NCBI GenBank assembly: GCA_020796225.1
Contig: CM036767.1
Coordinates: forward strand, 13,730,927-13,794,926
Origin: Arion vulgaris
Lineage: Eukaryota; Mollusca; Gastropoda; Stylommatophora; Arionidae
Length of the DNA: 64,000 nt
Reading direction: 5' to 3'
Each line of letters starts with the position of its first letter. Within the stretch, counting starts at the first letter, position 1. Of this stretch, positions 25,270 through 37,700 are shown one piece after another. The position numbers were made by a program, and so were the translations under genes. The notes under the pieces are model-generated. The model had not been told where the DNA came from and ran no database searches. It worked only from the letters and a program-made list of their open reading frames with translations.

Positions 25270-26535
25270 ATGGATGGAAGGGCAAGAGCCTAAAAATAAG
25301 TTGGATAATTGAAGAAGAAGAGGAATAAAGGAACAAGAAGAAGAAGATAGAAAACGGAAAAGAAGAAAAGAAAGAAGAAAAAGATAAAGATAAAAAAAGA
25401 AAAAGAAGAAGAATCAAAGAAGAAGAAAAGTCAGAAGAGGAAGAAAAAGAAGAAGAAGCAAGAAAGGAAAAGAAGAAAAGGAAGAAAGGAAAAGAAGAAG
25501 AAAAAGACAATGAAAGGAAAAGGAAGAAAAGGAAGAAAAGGAAAGAAGAAGAAGAAGACAATGAAAAGGAAAAGGAAGAAAAGGAAGAAAGGAAAAGAAG
25601 AAGAACACGAAGAAAAACAAGAAGAAGAAGAAGAAAAGGAAAAAGAATGAGAATAATTTTTTTAAAGACGAAAAAAAAGAAAAGGAGGTACAAAACTGTG
25701 ACTAGTGTTAACATTGGCTGGTGGTCACGTGTTTACTTGTCACAGAATCTAGACTCAGTGGTTCTCAACCTTCCTAATGCAACGACCCTTTAATACAGTT
25801 CCTAATGTTGTGGTGAGCCCCCAACCATAAAATTATTTTCGTTGCTACTTCATAACTGTAATTTTGCTACTGTTATGAATCTTAATGTAAATATCTGATA
25901 TGTAGGATGTATTTTCATTGTTACAAATTGAACATAATTAAAGCATAGTGATTAGTCACAAAACAATATGTCATTATATATTGTGAAATATTTATTTCTA
26001 ATTATGATAAATATGTGTTTTCTGATGATATTATGCGGCCCATGTGAAATGGTTGCTCGACCCCCAAAGAGTCGCGACCATAGGTTGAGAACCACTGATC
26101 TAGACAGAATAATTTATCTGAGTTTTATTTCTAAAACTGACCAGGAGCAAAGAGAAGGAATCAAGTGTGACTCACGCTCCAGGTAGTCTACCATATCCTG
26201 TTTACCTTCGTTGGAACCTGTCCGCTAGCACCCTGGCAGATATTTCAAGAGCACGTGATACTGTGGACAGGTGAGTAGTCCTATGATGAATAAGGACTCA
26301 AGATTAATGTCAATGTCTGTTATTTGTGTTAACCAGGAGCCAAATATATATGTATAGTATTTGACAGTGGCGGCTCGTGATCATTTTTGTTGGTGGTGCC
26401 AGACAAACATTTTTGGAAAAATCATGGTTCTGGGTTAGGTTATATTTTAATTTATAAAATAATAAATACACGTTCACATTACTTTTGGTAGGGCCCGGCC
26501 CCACAAGCCCTTAATGACGAGTCGCCACTGGTATT

Positions 26536-26587
<52 letters not shown>

Positions 26588-29500
26588 ACTGCATCAGCTC
26601 TACAATCTCCTTATTCCGTGCTGGAGAGATGGAGAAATTCCTTAGGACATGAGGGATGCAAAGATAGCATTTTAGCTGTTAAGGACGTGTATAGTTTTTC
26701 CTATTCACTGCTAAAGACGCATTAACACGTCTATTATTATCTCTCCTCTGTGGGCTAAAGACGTGTTAACACGTTATACATTTCTACTGTTACTGCTATA
26801 GGCGTACATTCACGTTTGTGACCTAGAAACACAGAGTAGCTATTTTTAGCTCCGTCTTCGGAAAGTATCTAGCAGCAAAAGAGTAGTGACACTCTATAAA
26901 AATAAAGGAGATAAAGGGCGTTGTAACAACTACAGAGGCATTGCTCTTTTAAGTGTCACATACAAGGTCTTTGCACTAGTCCTTTTAAAACGACTACAGA
27001 AGCTGGCAGAGCGTGTTATCCCAGTCACATTGTGGGTTCAGTGCTGGACTGTCATCAACTGATATGAAATTTACCCTTCGACAACTACAAGAGAATTGTA
27101 GAGAGCAGAGTAAGTCTTTATGTATTGCTTTCGTGGATCTGACTAAGACATTTGACACAGTCAGCAGACCAAGTCTTTATAAAATATTGAAGCATATTGG
27201 CTGTTCCCCAAAGTTGCTACAATTCATTGTCTCCGTACATGAGGGCATGAAAGCCAGCATGCAGTTCGATGGCAGCAGATCTGATAGTTTCGAGGTTAGG
27301 AGTGGAGTCAAGCAGGGCTGTCCGTGCCCCCACTCTCTTTGGCATCTTTTTCGCAGTCCTTTTGAACCATGCCTTCGGGGACGCTGATGGCGATATTTTT
27401 ATCCGTACTAGATCTGATGGTTCACACTTTAACTTGGCTTGCTTAAAAGCCAAGACAAAAACAACAGAAATTCTTCTCAAGGATTATATTTAAATTCCTA
27501 CGAACCTTCCACCATCTTCAAAATTAAATCGTGACCATCCTCGGTGCTACGGAGTTTGTGCACTGTCGCTGATATCTTCATGTGTAAGAACGAAATCTGA
27601 GCACACATTGTTATTCACTGACTGCAATTATGATGTTCTTATCTATCAATAGTTCTATGATATTCTATCTTGGGTCTCAATGAAGAAGTGTTCAAGTCGT
27701 TTTTACCTGTCATACTGGGCATCATGGAGAGCCGCTGTAGCGTAGTTGTTAGTGAACTCGCTTCTCAAGGCTGGTGGTCTGGGTTCAACTCCGCAGTGCG
27801 CGTGGAATTTTTCCCGACCGCGACGGCTCTCAGGTCGACCCAGCCTCAAGTGGGTACCAGACATGCTCTGGGAAAGTAAAGGCGGCGGCGTGATGCTGAC
27901 CACATCAACCATCGCGTGCCGACGGTCAATGAAAAATACAGACCTAACACTGTATTGCCCTATATACCACGAGGTATGAAAAAGTTCCTTTACTTTTTTT
28001 TTTACTACTGGTCATCATTATCTTCAAATAACTTGTCCTGTGCAGAACTTTGCCACCCCAACAGTCCTTAGGAATTTCTCTCATATGCCAGATGTCCTGC
28101 CTCTGCATCCTTCATACTTAAGCCATCAGTTACATCCAGAATCCATCTATTCCGTGGTCTTCCTCTTCTCCCTGCTGGGATGCTTCCTTTCATGATAGTC
28201 GTCTTCTGTCCTTTGTATCTCTTTATATCTCCAAAATACTTCAACATTCTCTTTCTTATTTGTAGCATCAGCCAGTTTTCTTTGATTTTGAGTTCTTTCT
28301 GGATAGATCTATTTGTTCTCTTCTCTGTCCATGATATACGGAGGACTCTTCTGTAACACTTATATTCAAAAGCGGATATGTTTTTCCACTGCCTTATTAA
28401 AAATATTATTGATCATAGATCCTGAGAAAACCAAAAATGTGTATGTCTGTTTAAGAATCAGTCATATGTAAGAGCTGTATGCCACACATTAGCATCGTCT
28501 GTGAACTATTAAAAGTTAATTGCATATCCTTTACAGGACTTTGCGAATCATCCCCAGCTTTTAACGCTGTTTGTGAATTTTCTAGGCATTATTACGTTCA
28601 ATAGTTTGCCATTGCTTTCTGAACGGTGGTGCCATCGTCCTTTGTTTAAAAAATCCACGAGAAACAATTTGCAACCAAGTTATCCGCAGCGTGATTCGAA
28701 CTCAGAACGTCGGGGTTAATAGACCTAGTCACTATTCCCTGTGAACTATTACAACTAAAGAAACGAAATAAAGTGGTTTTTTTATATTTTCGTTTACTAA
28801 TCTTCGACGGGTTTTTAAGGAAGGCTTGAGGGCGTCAAGTTGATGAGGAGGTTCATATTACTGAGTTACATTAACAATTACTGCACACAATTTGTAACTC
28901 TTCCACCCGAAAGGCAGACAGAGAGAAGACTGCTATTTTCTAGCATTTCTTCAGAGAGCTCTTACCCCGAAGGAATGTAACTCCTCTCTTTCTGGAATCG
29001 CTGTTTGTTGGTGAATCATCGTTTTGTCATAATCATTTAATTGTTTCCCATAGGCGTCAATTTGTTTCTCATACTGTTTCTGAGATGCTCATTACTGAGA
29101 CGACGATGTTTCCACCAGGGGCTAGTTGCCACCTTAACACAGAATACGCGATTATGTTACTAGTTCTGATATAACGTTACTAGATCTGTTCTAATGTTAC
29201 TAGATGGGAACTAGTGTTTTACTATTTATGTTCTAATGTTACTAGATGGGAACTAGTGTTTTACTATTTATGTTCTAATGTTACAAGATGGGAACTAGTG
29301 CTTTACTATTTATGTTCTAATGTTACAAGATCGCAAATGCTGCTGTTAGAACTCATCCAAACGACACTAGAACTGTTACAATATACGATCTAGTGTTACA
29401 TAATACATGTTCTAATGTTACTTAATACATGTTCTAATGTTTTTAACTGTATTCTGATATTACTTGATATAGTACAGTGTTACAATATCCATTCTAATGT

Positions 29501-32500
29501 TGCTATTTATGTTCTTTAGTTAATATATCTGAACTTTTATTACTAGATCTAGTCTAATGTTAATTGGGATTTCTAATGTTAACAGTCTCTAGAGCTTTAT
29601 AAACATAGCCAGAGATTAGTTTCTGAGAAACTTAATCCGAATCGAGCAGCTAGCACATGTATGTGAATCTCTGTATATATGTATATGTATATATATATAT
29701 GTGCGTGAGATGGAATGGGTGTTTGTTCGTTCGCGCCCGCGTGTGTGTTTTAAATAGTTTATTCCTGCGGACAGCTAGTAGTATAGAAGAGACATTTTAA
29801 AAAACCAATAAAACATTCAGAGCTGACTGGCTAGAGAAAGACCCCATTTTGTGTCCAAACAACGGAGATCTTCTACTAAATGGAAGACAAGCACAGCAGG
29901 AGCAAACACTGCCAGCTCAAACGGAAATCAAAACCACATCAGAACCGTAGGCTATGCGTTTTCTGATTGGTTAGTGTTTGCAGACATGTGACCCGGGGGC
30001 AACAAATTCGGAAATGATGCAGACGTCGAGAGGGAGCTAGAGAAAAGAAAAGAAGAATGTGGGAAAGAGAATGAAAACTTGGAAGTAGGTTTAAATCCAC
30101 GTCTCTCCATACATAACGGTTAATATTGGTGCCCATTCCCTTTGAACTAACTAAAAGTGCCAGTAGAAAATAAAGTACATAGTAGGATCGATGAACAGCT
30201 TGAATAACCCCCTCCCTACCTCTTTCCACACTCTCTCATCCTCTCAGAAAGCCAGAGTAAGCATTTTCTTATGAGTAGATTATTATGGGTCGACTGTGCC
30301 GGGAGTTAAACACTGTATGTTCTTGTTCTGTCTGCATCTCACTGTTGGTGTTTTACGTTCACCTGTGGGTTGCCGGGGGCCCACAAGTGGTTCAAAGATT
30401 AGTAACACTGCGACCTACAAGGCATGTCGTAAGAGGCAACTGAGATCGGGGCCTAGGAAGCTACCTAGTAAATAAAAGCGATGCAGAAATTTGATGTGCT
30501 GACGTACTTGTAGACGCATAACTGGCACAACGCACAATCGCTCTTAGGCTCAGATCACATACAGATCACACAGAGTGGTTAACAAGTGGCTGATATGGAG
30601 CGGTCGAAGAAGAAGAAGCAGAAAAGATGACAAGAAATCTATTCTAATTTCAGTCTATTGTAAGAGAGAGAAACAAACTAGTCTACACGTTTAGAATGAT
30701 GAATGAAATAGACAGTTTATTTTGTCATTTCAGATTGGTGGAAAACTTTGATCTATCAGTTTTCAGATTTGATGGATACGGTCGCGACTTTATCAAAAAT
30801 CAAGGAATGAGCCCAGACGCTTACATTCAATTGGCGTTACAGTTGACTTATTACAAGTAAGTGTACATGGCTTTGTACTCTCTCTCTCTCTCTTTCCCAC
30901 TCAGTCACAGTTGATTTATTACAAGTAAGTGTACATGGCTTTGTACTCTCTCTCGCTCTCTCTTTCCAACTCAGTTACAGTTGACTTATTACAAGTAAGT
31001 GTATATGACTTTGTACTCTCTCTCTCGCTCTCTCTTTCCCACTCAGTCACAGTTGATTTATTACAAGTAAGTGTACATGGCTTTGTACTCTCTCTCTCTC
31101 TTTCCCACTCAGTTACAGTTGATTTATTACAAGTAAGTGTACATGGCTTTGTACTCTCTCTCTCTCTCTCTTTCCCACTCAGTCACAGTTGATTTATTAC
31201 AAGTAAGTGTACATGGCTTTGTACTCTCTCTCTCTCTCTTTCCCACTCAATCACAGTTGACTTATTACAAGTAAGTGTATATGACTTTGTACTCTCTCTC
31301 GCTCTCTCTTTCCCACTCAGTTACAGTTGATTTATTACAAGTAAGTGTACATGGCTTTGTACTCTCTCTCTCTCTTTCCCACTCAGTTACAGTTGATTTA
31401 TTACAAGTAAGTGTACATGGCTTTGTACTCTCTCTCTCGCTCTCTCTTTCCCACTCAATTACAGTTGATTTATTACAAGTAAGTGTACATGGCTTTGTAC
31501 TCTCTCTCTCTCTCTCTCTCTTTCCCACTCAGTCACAGTTGACTTATTACAAGTAAGTGTACATGGCTTTGTACTCTCTCTCTCGCTCTCTCTTTCCCAC
31601 TCAATTACAGTTGATTTATTACAAGTAAGTGTACATGGCTTTGTACTCTCTCTCTCTCTCTCTCTCTTTCCCACTCAGTTACAGTTGATTTATTACAAGT
31701 AAGTGTATAATGTAATAGTTTTCAAAACGAATATGACATTGAAAGATCAGAATGACACTTGCCATCTCTCGTTGGCAGAATTCACGGAACCCTGACATCT
31801 ACGTACGAGAGTGCTTCAGTTCGTCGATTTCGACAAGGTCGAGTGGATGTGATCAGAGCCAACTCACCTGCAGCCCAGACATGGATCAAAGCAATGCTTG
31901 GTCAGACTGAGAGCACGGTGAGTAGTATCTTGTGAACGAGTGTTGATAATGCTTATCTTATCTTATCTTAACCATATTTGCCGTGAAGCGTCGTGGGAAG
32001 AGTTAGTTTCCTATCTTGTGCCAGGTGTGTGGCGCTTGACGTTGTCAGTCCATGCTTTCGCAGGGACTCTGAGATGTTATCTATCCATCGTGTTCTTGAC
32101 CTGCCTCGTGCTCTGCGCCCTGAGTGTCGATTATTGTAGGCACATGATGGTAGTAAATGTGGTTCCATTCTCATTAGATGGCCGAACCACTTGATTCTTT
32201 GCTTCTCGGTGTACTGTATGCATGGTATAGTACCAACGATGCTTCTGATAGTCTCGTTTCTCACTCTATCTCTCCTTGTAAGAAAGATTACAACATGTGA
32301 AATGAGATGTCTACGAAAAGCTGTCAACGTTACAAGGCGAGATAATGCCAAGCTCATCAATTTAATAATGGTGTTAATACAACTATGTCCTGACAGAAGG
32401 AGAGAGAAAGATCACGAAAAAAGATGGTTAGATTGCATAGCAGAATCCTGTCACATAGCAAAAATAACAATCACTTAAGCCACCAGAATTTCGCAAGACT

Positions 32501-34678
32501 AAACCAGAAAACCACAACACTGGGTAGCAACCCGGTAGCAGTGTGACGACAAAAGAAGAAAAAGAATACAACCAGTGGCGGCTCGTCATTAGGGATCAGT
32601 GGGTCCCAGCCCCACCAAAAATAATGTGAAAAGTGTATTTATTATTTTATAAATTAAAATATAACCTAACCCAAAACTATGATTTTCCAGAAAACTTGTA
32701 TCTGGTCCCACCAGCAAAAATGATCACGAGCCGCCACTGAATACAACTATTCTATATCACTCGTTACAACTTCCAAATGATATGAATATTGTCACGCGAT
32801 GGAACTCTAACTTTCAGATGTAACTGTGCCCACATGATGTAACTATAATCACAGAATGTAACTGTAATGGGGTCTATGTGACTGAGTGGTTAAGCCCTTG
32901 TCTTGTGAGTCGAAGGTCGTGGGTTCGCATCCGGACCGCGCCGTTCAGTTTACAAGTGTAGTATTTTCCAGAGACCCCTAGGATTGTTTCTGGAGCTACG
33001 GAGTTCGTGCTTTGTGCAATACTCTCGGCAGGTGGCGTGCCATTTCTGCGGAGGGGACCGAGCCATATGGGGTACAGCCCAGTGCAATGAAGTCAATCCT
33101 TCGACTTTAAAACAGAATGTAACTGTAACCTCAAGGTATAACTACAGACATGGGGTGTAACAGTACCCACATGTTTTATCTATATTATCAGAATGTAACT
33201 GTAACCTCAAGGTATAACTACAGACATGGGGTGTAACAGTACCCACATGTTATAGCTATATTATCAGAATGTAACTGTAACCTCAAGGTATAACTACAGA
33301 CATGGGGTGTAACAGTACCCACATGTTATAGCTATATTATCAGAATGTAACTGTAACCTCAAGGTATAACTACAGACATGGGGTGTAACAGTACCCACAT
33401 GTTATAGCTATATTATCAGAATGTAAGTATAACATTAGGTTGTAACTATAACATTGGCCTATAACTATAACATTAGAATGTAAGTAAACTACAGTATGAA
33501 CATTGCCTTGAATAGAAGTTACACCCGAGTGGTTACCAGGGCCCAAATTTGGGGTGTAAAGAATAGAACCACTGTTACCTGCCACGCATGTCGTAAGAGG
33601 CGGCTAAGGAGGTTTGGGTGAAATCGGATGCACGTGTCCGCTAGGGAATGCTAACCCGAAAAAATGCTTGCAGAAAACGGATGCACCAGGCCGTAAGGCG
33701 CATAACATGGTGCAACGACCCTCACAATGAGGAATGGGATAACGGATTCTACGGTCGCCAATCTGCCTCGTAGATATAGCCACGCAGTAAGAATGTCCTA
33801 CCTACCATCATAAGGGTGGCCAAAATTTACTGCAGGAAGAGGTCAGCACAAACGGGGATGCAGAAATCATAGGAATTATATCCTACAAAACTGCCCCCGA
33901 TATGCAGACTTGAGAAGAAAGAGGTGGCCCACTTACACTAGAGTCCAAGACAAACTGAATGTCGTGGCTGATAATCTGAGGCAGACGGCTGCCTTTATTA
34001 GAGAATCCGAAATCCCAATCTAGTGAGAACGCAGAAGACAAACTGTATGGCGTGGCTGATAATCTGAGGCAGACGGCTGCCTTTATTAGAGAATCCGAAA
34101 TCCCAATCTAGTGAGAACGCAGAAGACAAACTGTATGGCGTGGCTGATAATCTGAGGCAGACGGCTGCCTTTATTAGAGAATCCGAAATCACAATCTAAT
34201 GAGAACGCAGAAGACAAACTGTATGGCGGGGCTGATAATCTGAGGCAGACGGCTGCCTTTATTAGAGAATCCGAAATCACAATCTAGTGAGAACGCAGAA
34301 GAAGAATACAAGTTATATAATTTGCCATGTTTTATTTATACGAGATGTAAGTGAAGTTTAGGTAATGTGTCCAAGTGATGGATAAGTGAGAGATAAATGA
34401 AACACATCGTTAAGTGAGACATATCGTTAAACGAGGCACCACGTTAAGTGAGACATATCGTTAAACGAGGCACCACGTTAAGTGAGACATATCGTTAAAC
34501 GAGGCACCACGTTCGTTAAACGAGGCACCACGTTAAGTGAGACATATCGGTAAACGAGGCACCACGTTAAGTGAGACATCGTTAAACGAGGCACCACGTT
34601 AAGCCAGTCTTCTTTAGATCAATAGTATTCGTTTTATTCTTCCGCATTCAGATATCTTTGCTTATTTTACCTGAACTA

Positions 34679-34711
<33 letters not shown>

Positions 34712-37700
34712 AAACTCTTACTCTTTCTCAGACTCTCCTGGCGGCAGTAGGTATCTACGTATGACCTACGTGAATCTCCTTTAATTATCAATTTCTTTGA
34801 CATTTCCCAGGCTCAAGATAAGATCCACCTGTTTATGGAAGCTGTTCACTGGCAACAAGACTACACATTAGACGTAAGTACATCTTTCTACTTCTTCTTC
34901 AAATGCTCCACAACAACTACTCTGTGTGATTTGTATGTGATCTAAGCCTAAGAGCGATTGTACGTTGTGTCAGTTATGCGTCTACAAGTAGACCAGCACA
35001 TCCGATTTCTGCGACACTTTTTAATACCAGGATAGTTTTCCTAAGTATTACATCAGTCACATTCTACGACATGTCTTGTAGGTCGCAGTGCAGTGCTATT
35101 CTTTGCTTCCCTTGCGGGCCCTGACAGCACACAGGCAGGTACATCATAAATGTTGGAATACAACACCACACTAGACATGAACCGGGGTCCCCGACAACAT
35201 AAGGCCGACTAGCTTAGACAGGAAATCTAAATATCCTGTTTAATGGTGGCTGGTGCTTGTATATGTTTGATGGTACACTGTACACTTTTTTTGCAATTTT
35301 ACTCAGCCTATGTGTTGATTATATATTGATGGAAAATGTTAATAATACTGATATACCTTAGTTAGTTAGTTAGTCTTTCCTCTTGGGCCTGTGGGCGGCG
35401 CATAGGGCAGAGGTCATAGCTCTCCATGTCTCGCGGTTCGTTGCTATTTGTTTTAAGTCTTTAATGTTTACTAGGCCCATCGTTGAGCCTTCTCTGGTGA
35501 TGGTTCTACGCAGAGTCTCTCTTGGTCTTCCTCGTATTCTTTTACCCTCTGGTATCCATATGAGGGATTGGTAAGGAGTCTTCTCTCATCCATTCTAAGT
35601 GTGTGGCCGATGTAGTTCCAGCGGCGCTTTCTTATAAAATTTGATACATTTTCTTGCTTGGTCTCTTGTCTTATTTGTGTATTGGGTCTGAAATCTGACC
35701 ATTTGAGGTTCAGTATTCTTCTAAGACATTTATTCTCAAAGTTATCTGATTTTCTTTCTAGAGCTTTTGTTGCTTTCCAACTCTCGCATCCATAAGTTAA
35801 TACTGGAATCACACAAGAGTTAAAGATCTTTAATTTTAAGTGCTTGCTGAGTGAATTGGACTTCCATATATTTGACAATTTGTTAAAAGCACTTGATGCC
35901 AATACTGATATACCTTAGTGTTATTTAACTGAACTTGTTACATAATATAATCTTGATTTAGCATGTTGTGTTGTGTTGTGTTGTGTTGTGTTGTGTTGTG
36001 TTGTGTTGTGTTGTGTTGTGTTGTGTTGTGTTGTGTTGTGTTGTGTTGTGTTGTGTTGTGTTGTGTTGTGTTGCGTTGCGTTGCGTTGCGTTGCGTTGTG
36101 TTGTGTTGTGTTGTGTTGTGTTGTGTTGTGTTGTGTTGTGTTGTGTTGTGTTGTGTTGCGTTGCGTTGCGTTGTGTTGTGTTGTGTTGTGTTGTGTTGTG
36201 TTGTGTTGTGTGTTGTGTTGTGTTGTGTTGTGTTGCGTTGCGTTGCGTTGCGTTGCGTTGCGTTGCGTTGCGTTGCGTTGCGTTGTGTTGTGTTGTGTTG
36301 TGTTGTGCTTTTGCTGTGTTGTGCTGTGTTGTGTTGTGTTGTGTGTGTGTGTTGTGTTGTGTTGTGTTGTGTTGTGTTGTGTTGTGTTGTGTTGTGTTGT
36401 GTTGTGTTGTGTTGTGTTGTGTTGTGTTGTGTTGTTGGTTTTTTTTAAATTAATTAGTCTATATACAACAACACTGCAATGCGACGATCACGTGACAGTT
36501 ATTATCTTATGTCCTCGAATTTGTAAAAAAAAAATGTTTACTTGAGCCCATCGGCCGTATGTTATCGGAGGTCACGACGTGAACATATATGACCTTTTGA
36601 ATATGTGTTACAGAAAAGTCATCTGTATATCATGGACAGAGAAGAAAACAAATAGACTTATCCAGAAAGAACTCAAAATCAAAGAAAACTGGCTGATGAT
36701 ACAAATAAGAAAGAAAAAAGTGAGGTATTTTAAACATATAAAGAGACATGAATGGTTGGAGAAGACCATCATAGAAGGATGAGGATAAGAGGAAGACCAC
36801 GGAGAAGATGAATTCAGGATTTAATTGATGGTTTGAGCATGACGGCTGCAGAGACGGGACATCTGGCCTATAAGAGAGATTCCGAGTGACTGTTAAAGTG
36901 TCAAGTTCTGCTCATTGCAAGCTACTTGATGATGATGATGACTAGACATGAGTACAATATAACATTCTGTTGACTCGTATATAAATATATCATTCTATGT
37001 TGAAGAGGAGTGTCTGGTCGAACGGGTTAGAACGCGGCTCCAATGTGGAAGACCTGGGTTCAATTCATGGTAAGCCCAATGATATTTCCTCTCGAGGGCA
37101 TACAAGAAAAATGATAACTTGAATAGTTTTGCGGCGACTCCACTAGCCATGCAGCTATTAAATTCCTCAGGCTATCGTACCCCCCTTCCCTGTCCTACAC
37201 CACCCTTCTTCTTATTTTAACCAGGACTGGAGCCTGTCTGCCCAGCGTGTTCGTAACTGGAGCCTGTCTGCCCAGCGTGTTCGTAACTAGAGCCTGTCTG
37301 CCCAGCGTGTTCGTAACTGGAGCCTGTCTGCCCAGCGTGTTCGTAACTGGAGCCTGTCTGCCCAGCGTGTTCGTAACTGGAGCCCGTCTGCCCAGCGTAT
37401 TCGTAACTGGAGCCCGTCTGCCCAGCGTGTTCGTAACGCGCACTGGACGACGGTGTAACAAGTCCTCTGTGCGTGCGGGTTCAATTCCGTGGGCTGGCAT
37501 AAAAAGTCACAGGTTTTCCAGATTGACGGTGTTCGTGTCACAGAACCGAAGGGTTACAATGTCCATGTCACCGAGCTGAAAGCTTAAGTGCTTCTGGATC
37601 GGGAAAAAAACCCAGGTCTGGGAGTTTTCACTCTTGGGCAGCCAATGCCAAATTGTAGAATCTGCTTGTGTTCTGTAATTGTGAAAGACTAGTAACATCA

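Noticed and set aside
25211..25714. Phe/Leu/Ser-rich possible membrane protein
   Set aside because: Reverse strand of the polypurine tract; hydrophobicity is purely compositional.
30929..31674. Open frames with [19 protein letters not shown] repeats as a protein
   Set aside because: They run across the exon 9 donor minisatellite in the wrong frame for exon 9 and contain the repeated splice sites.
32868..32940. Ser/Leu-type tRNA gene
   Set aside because: It is the head of SINE-C with a 17-base TSD around the full element.
35963..36545. Long Cys/Val/Leu open frames (about 160-190 codons)
   Set aside because: They are readings of the TGTTG pentanucleotide repeat; all three frames are open for the same reason.
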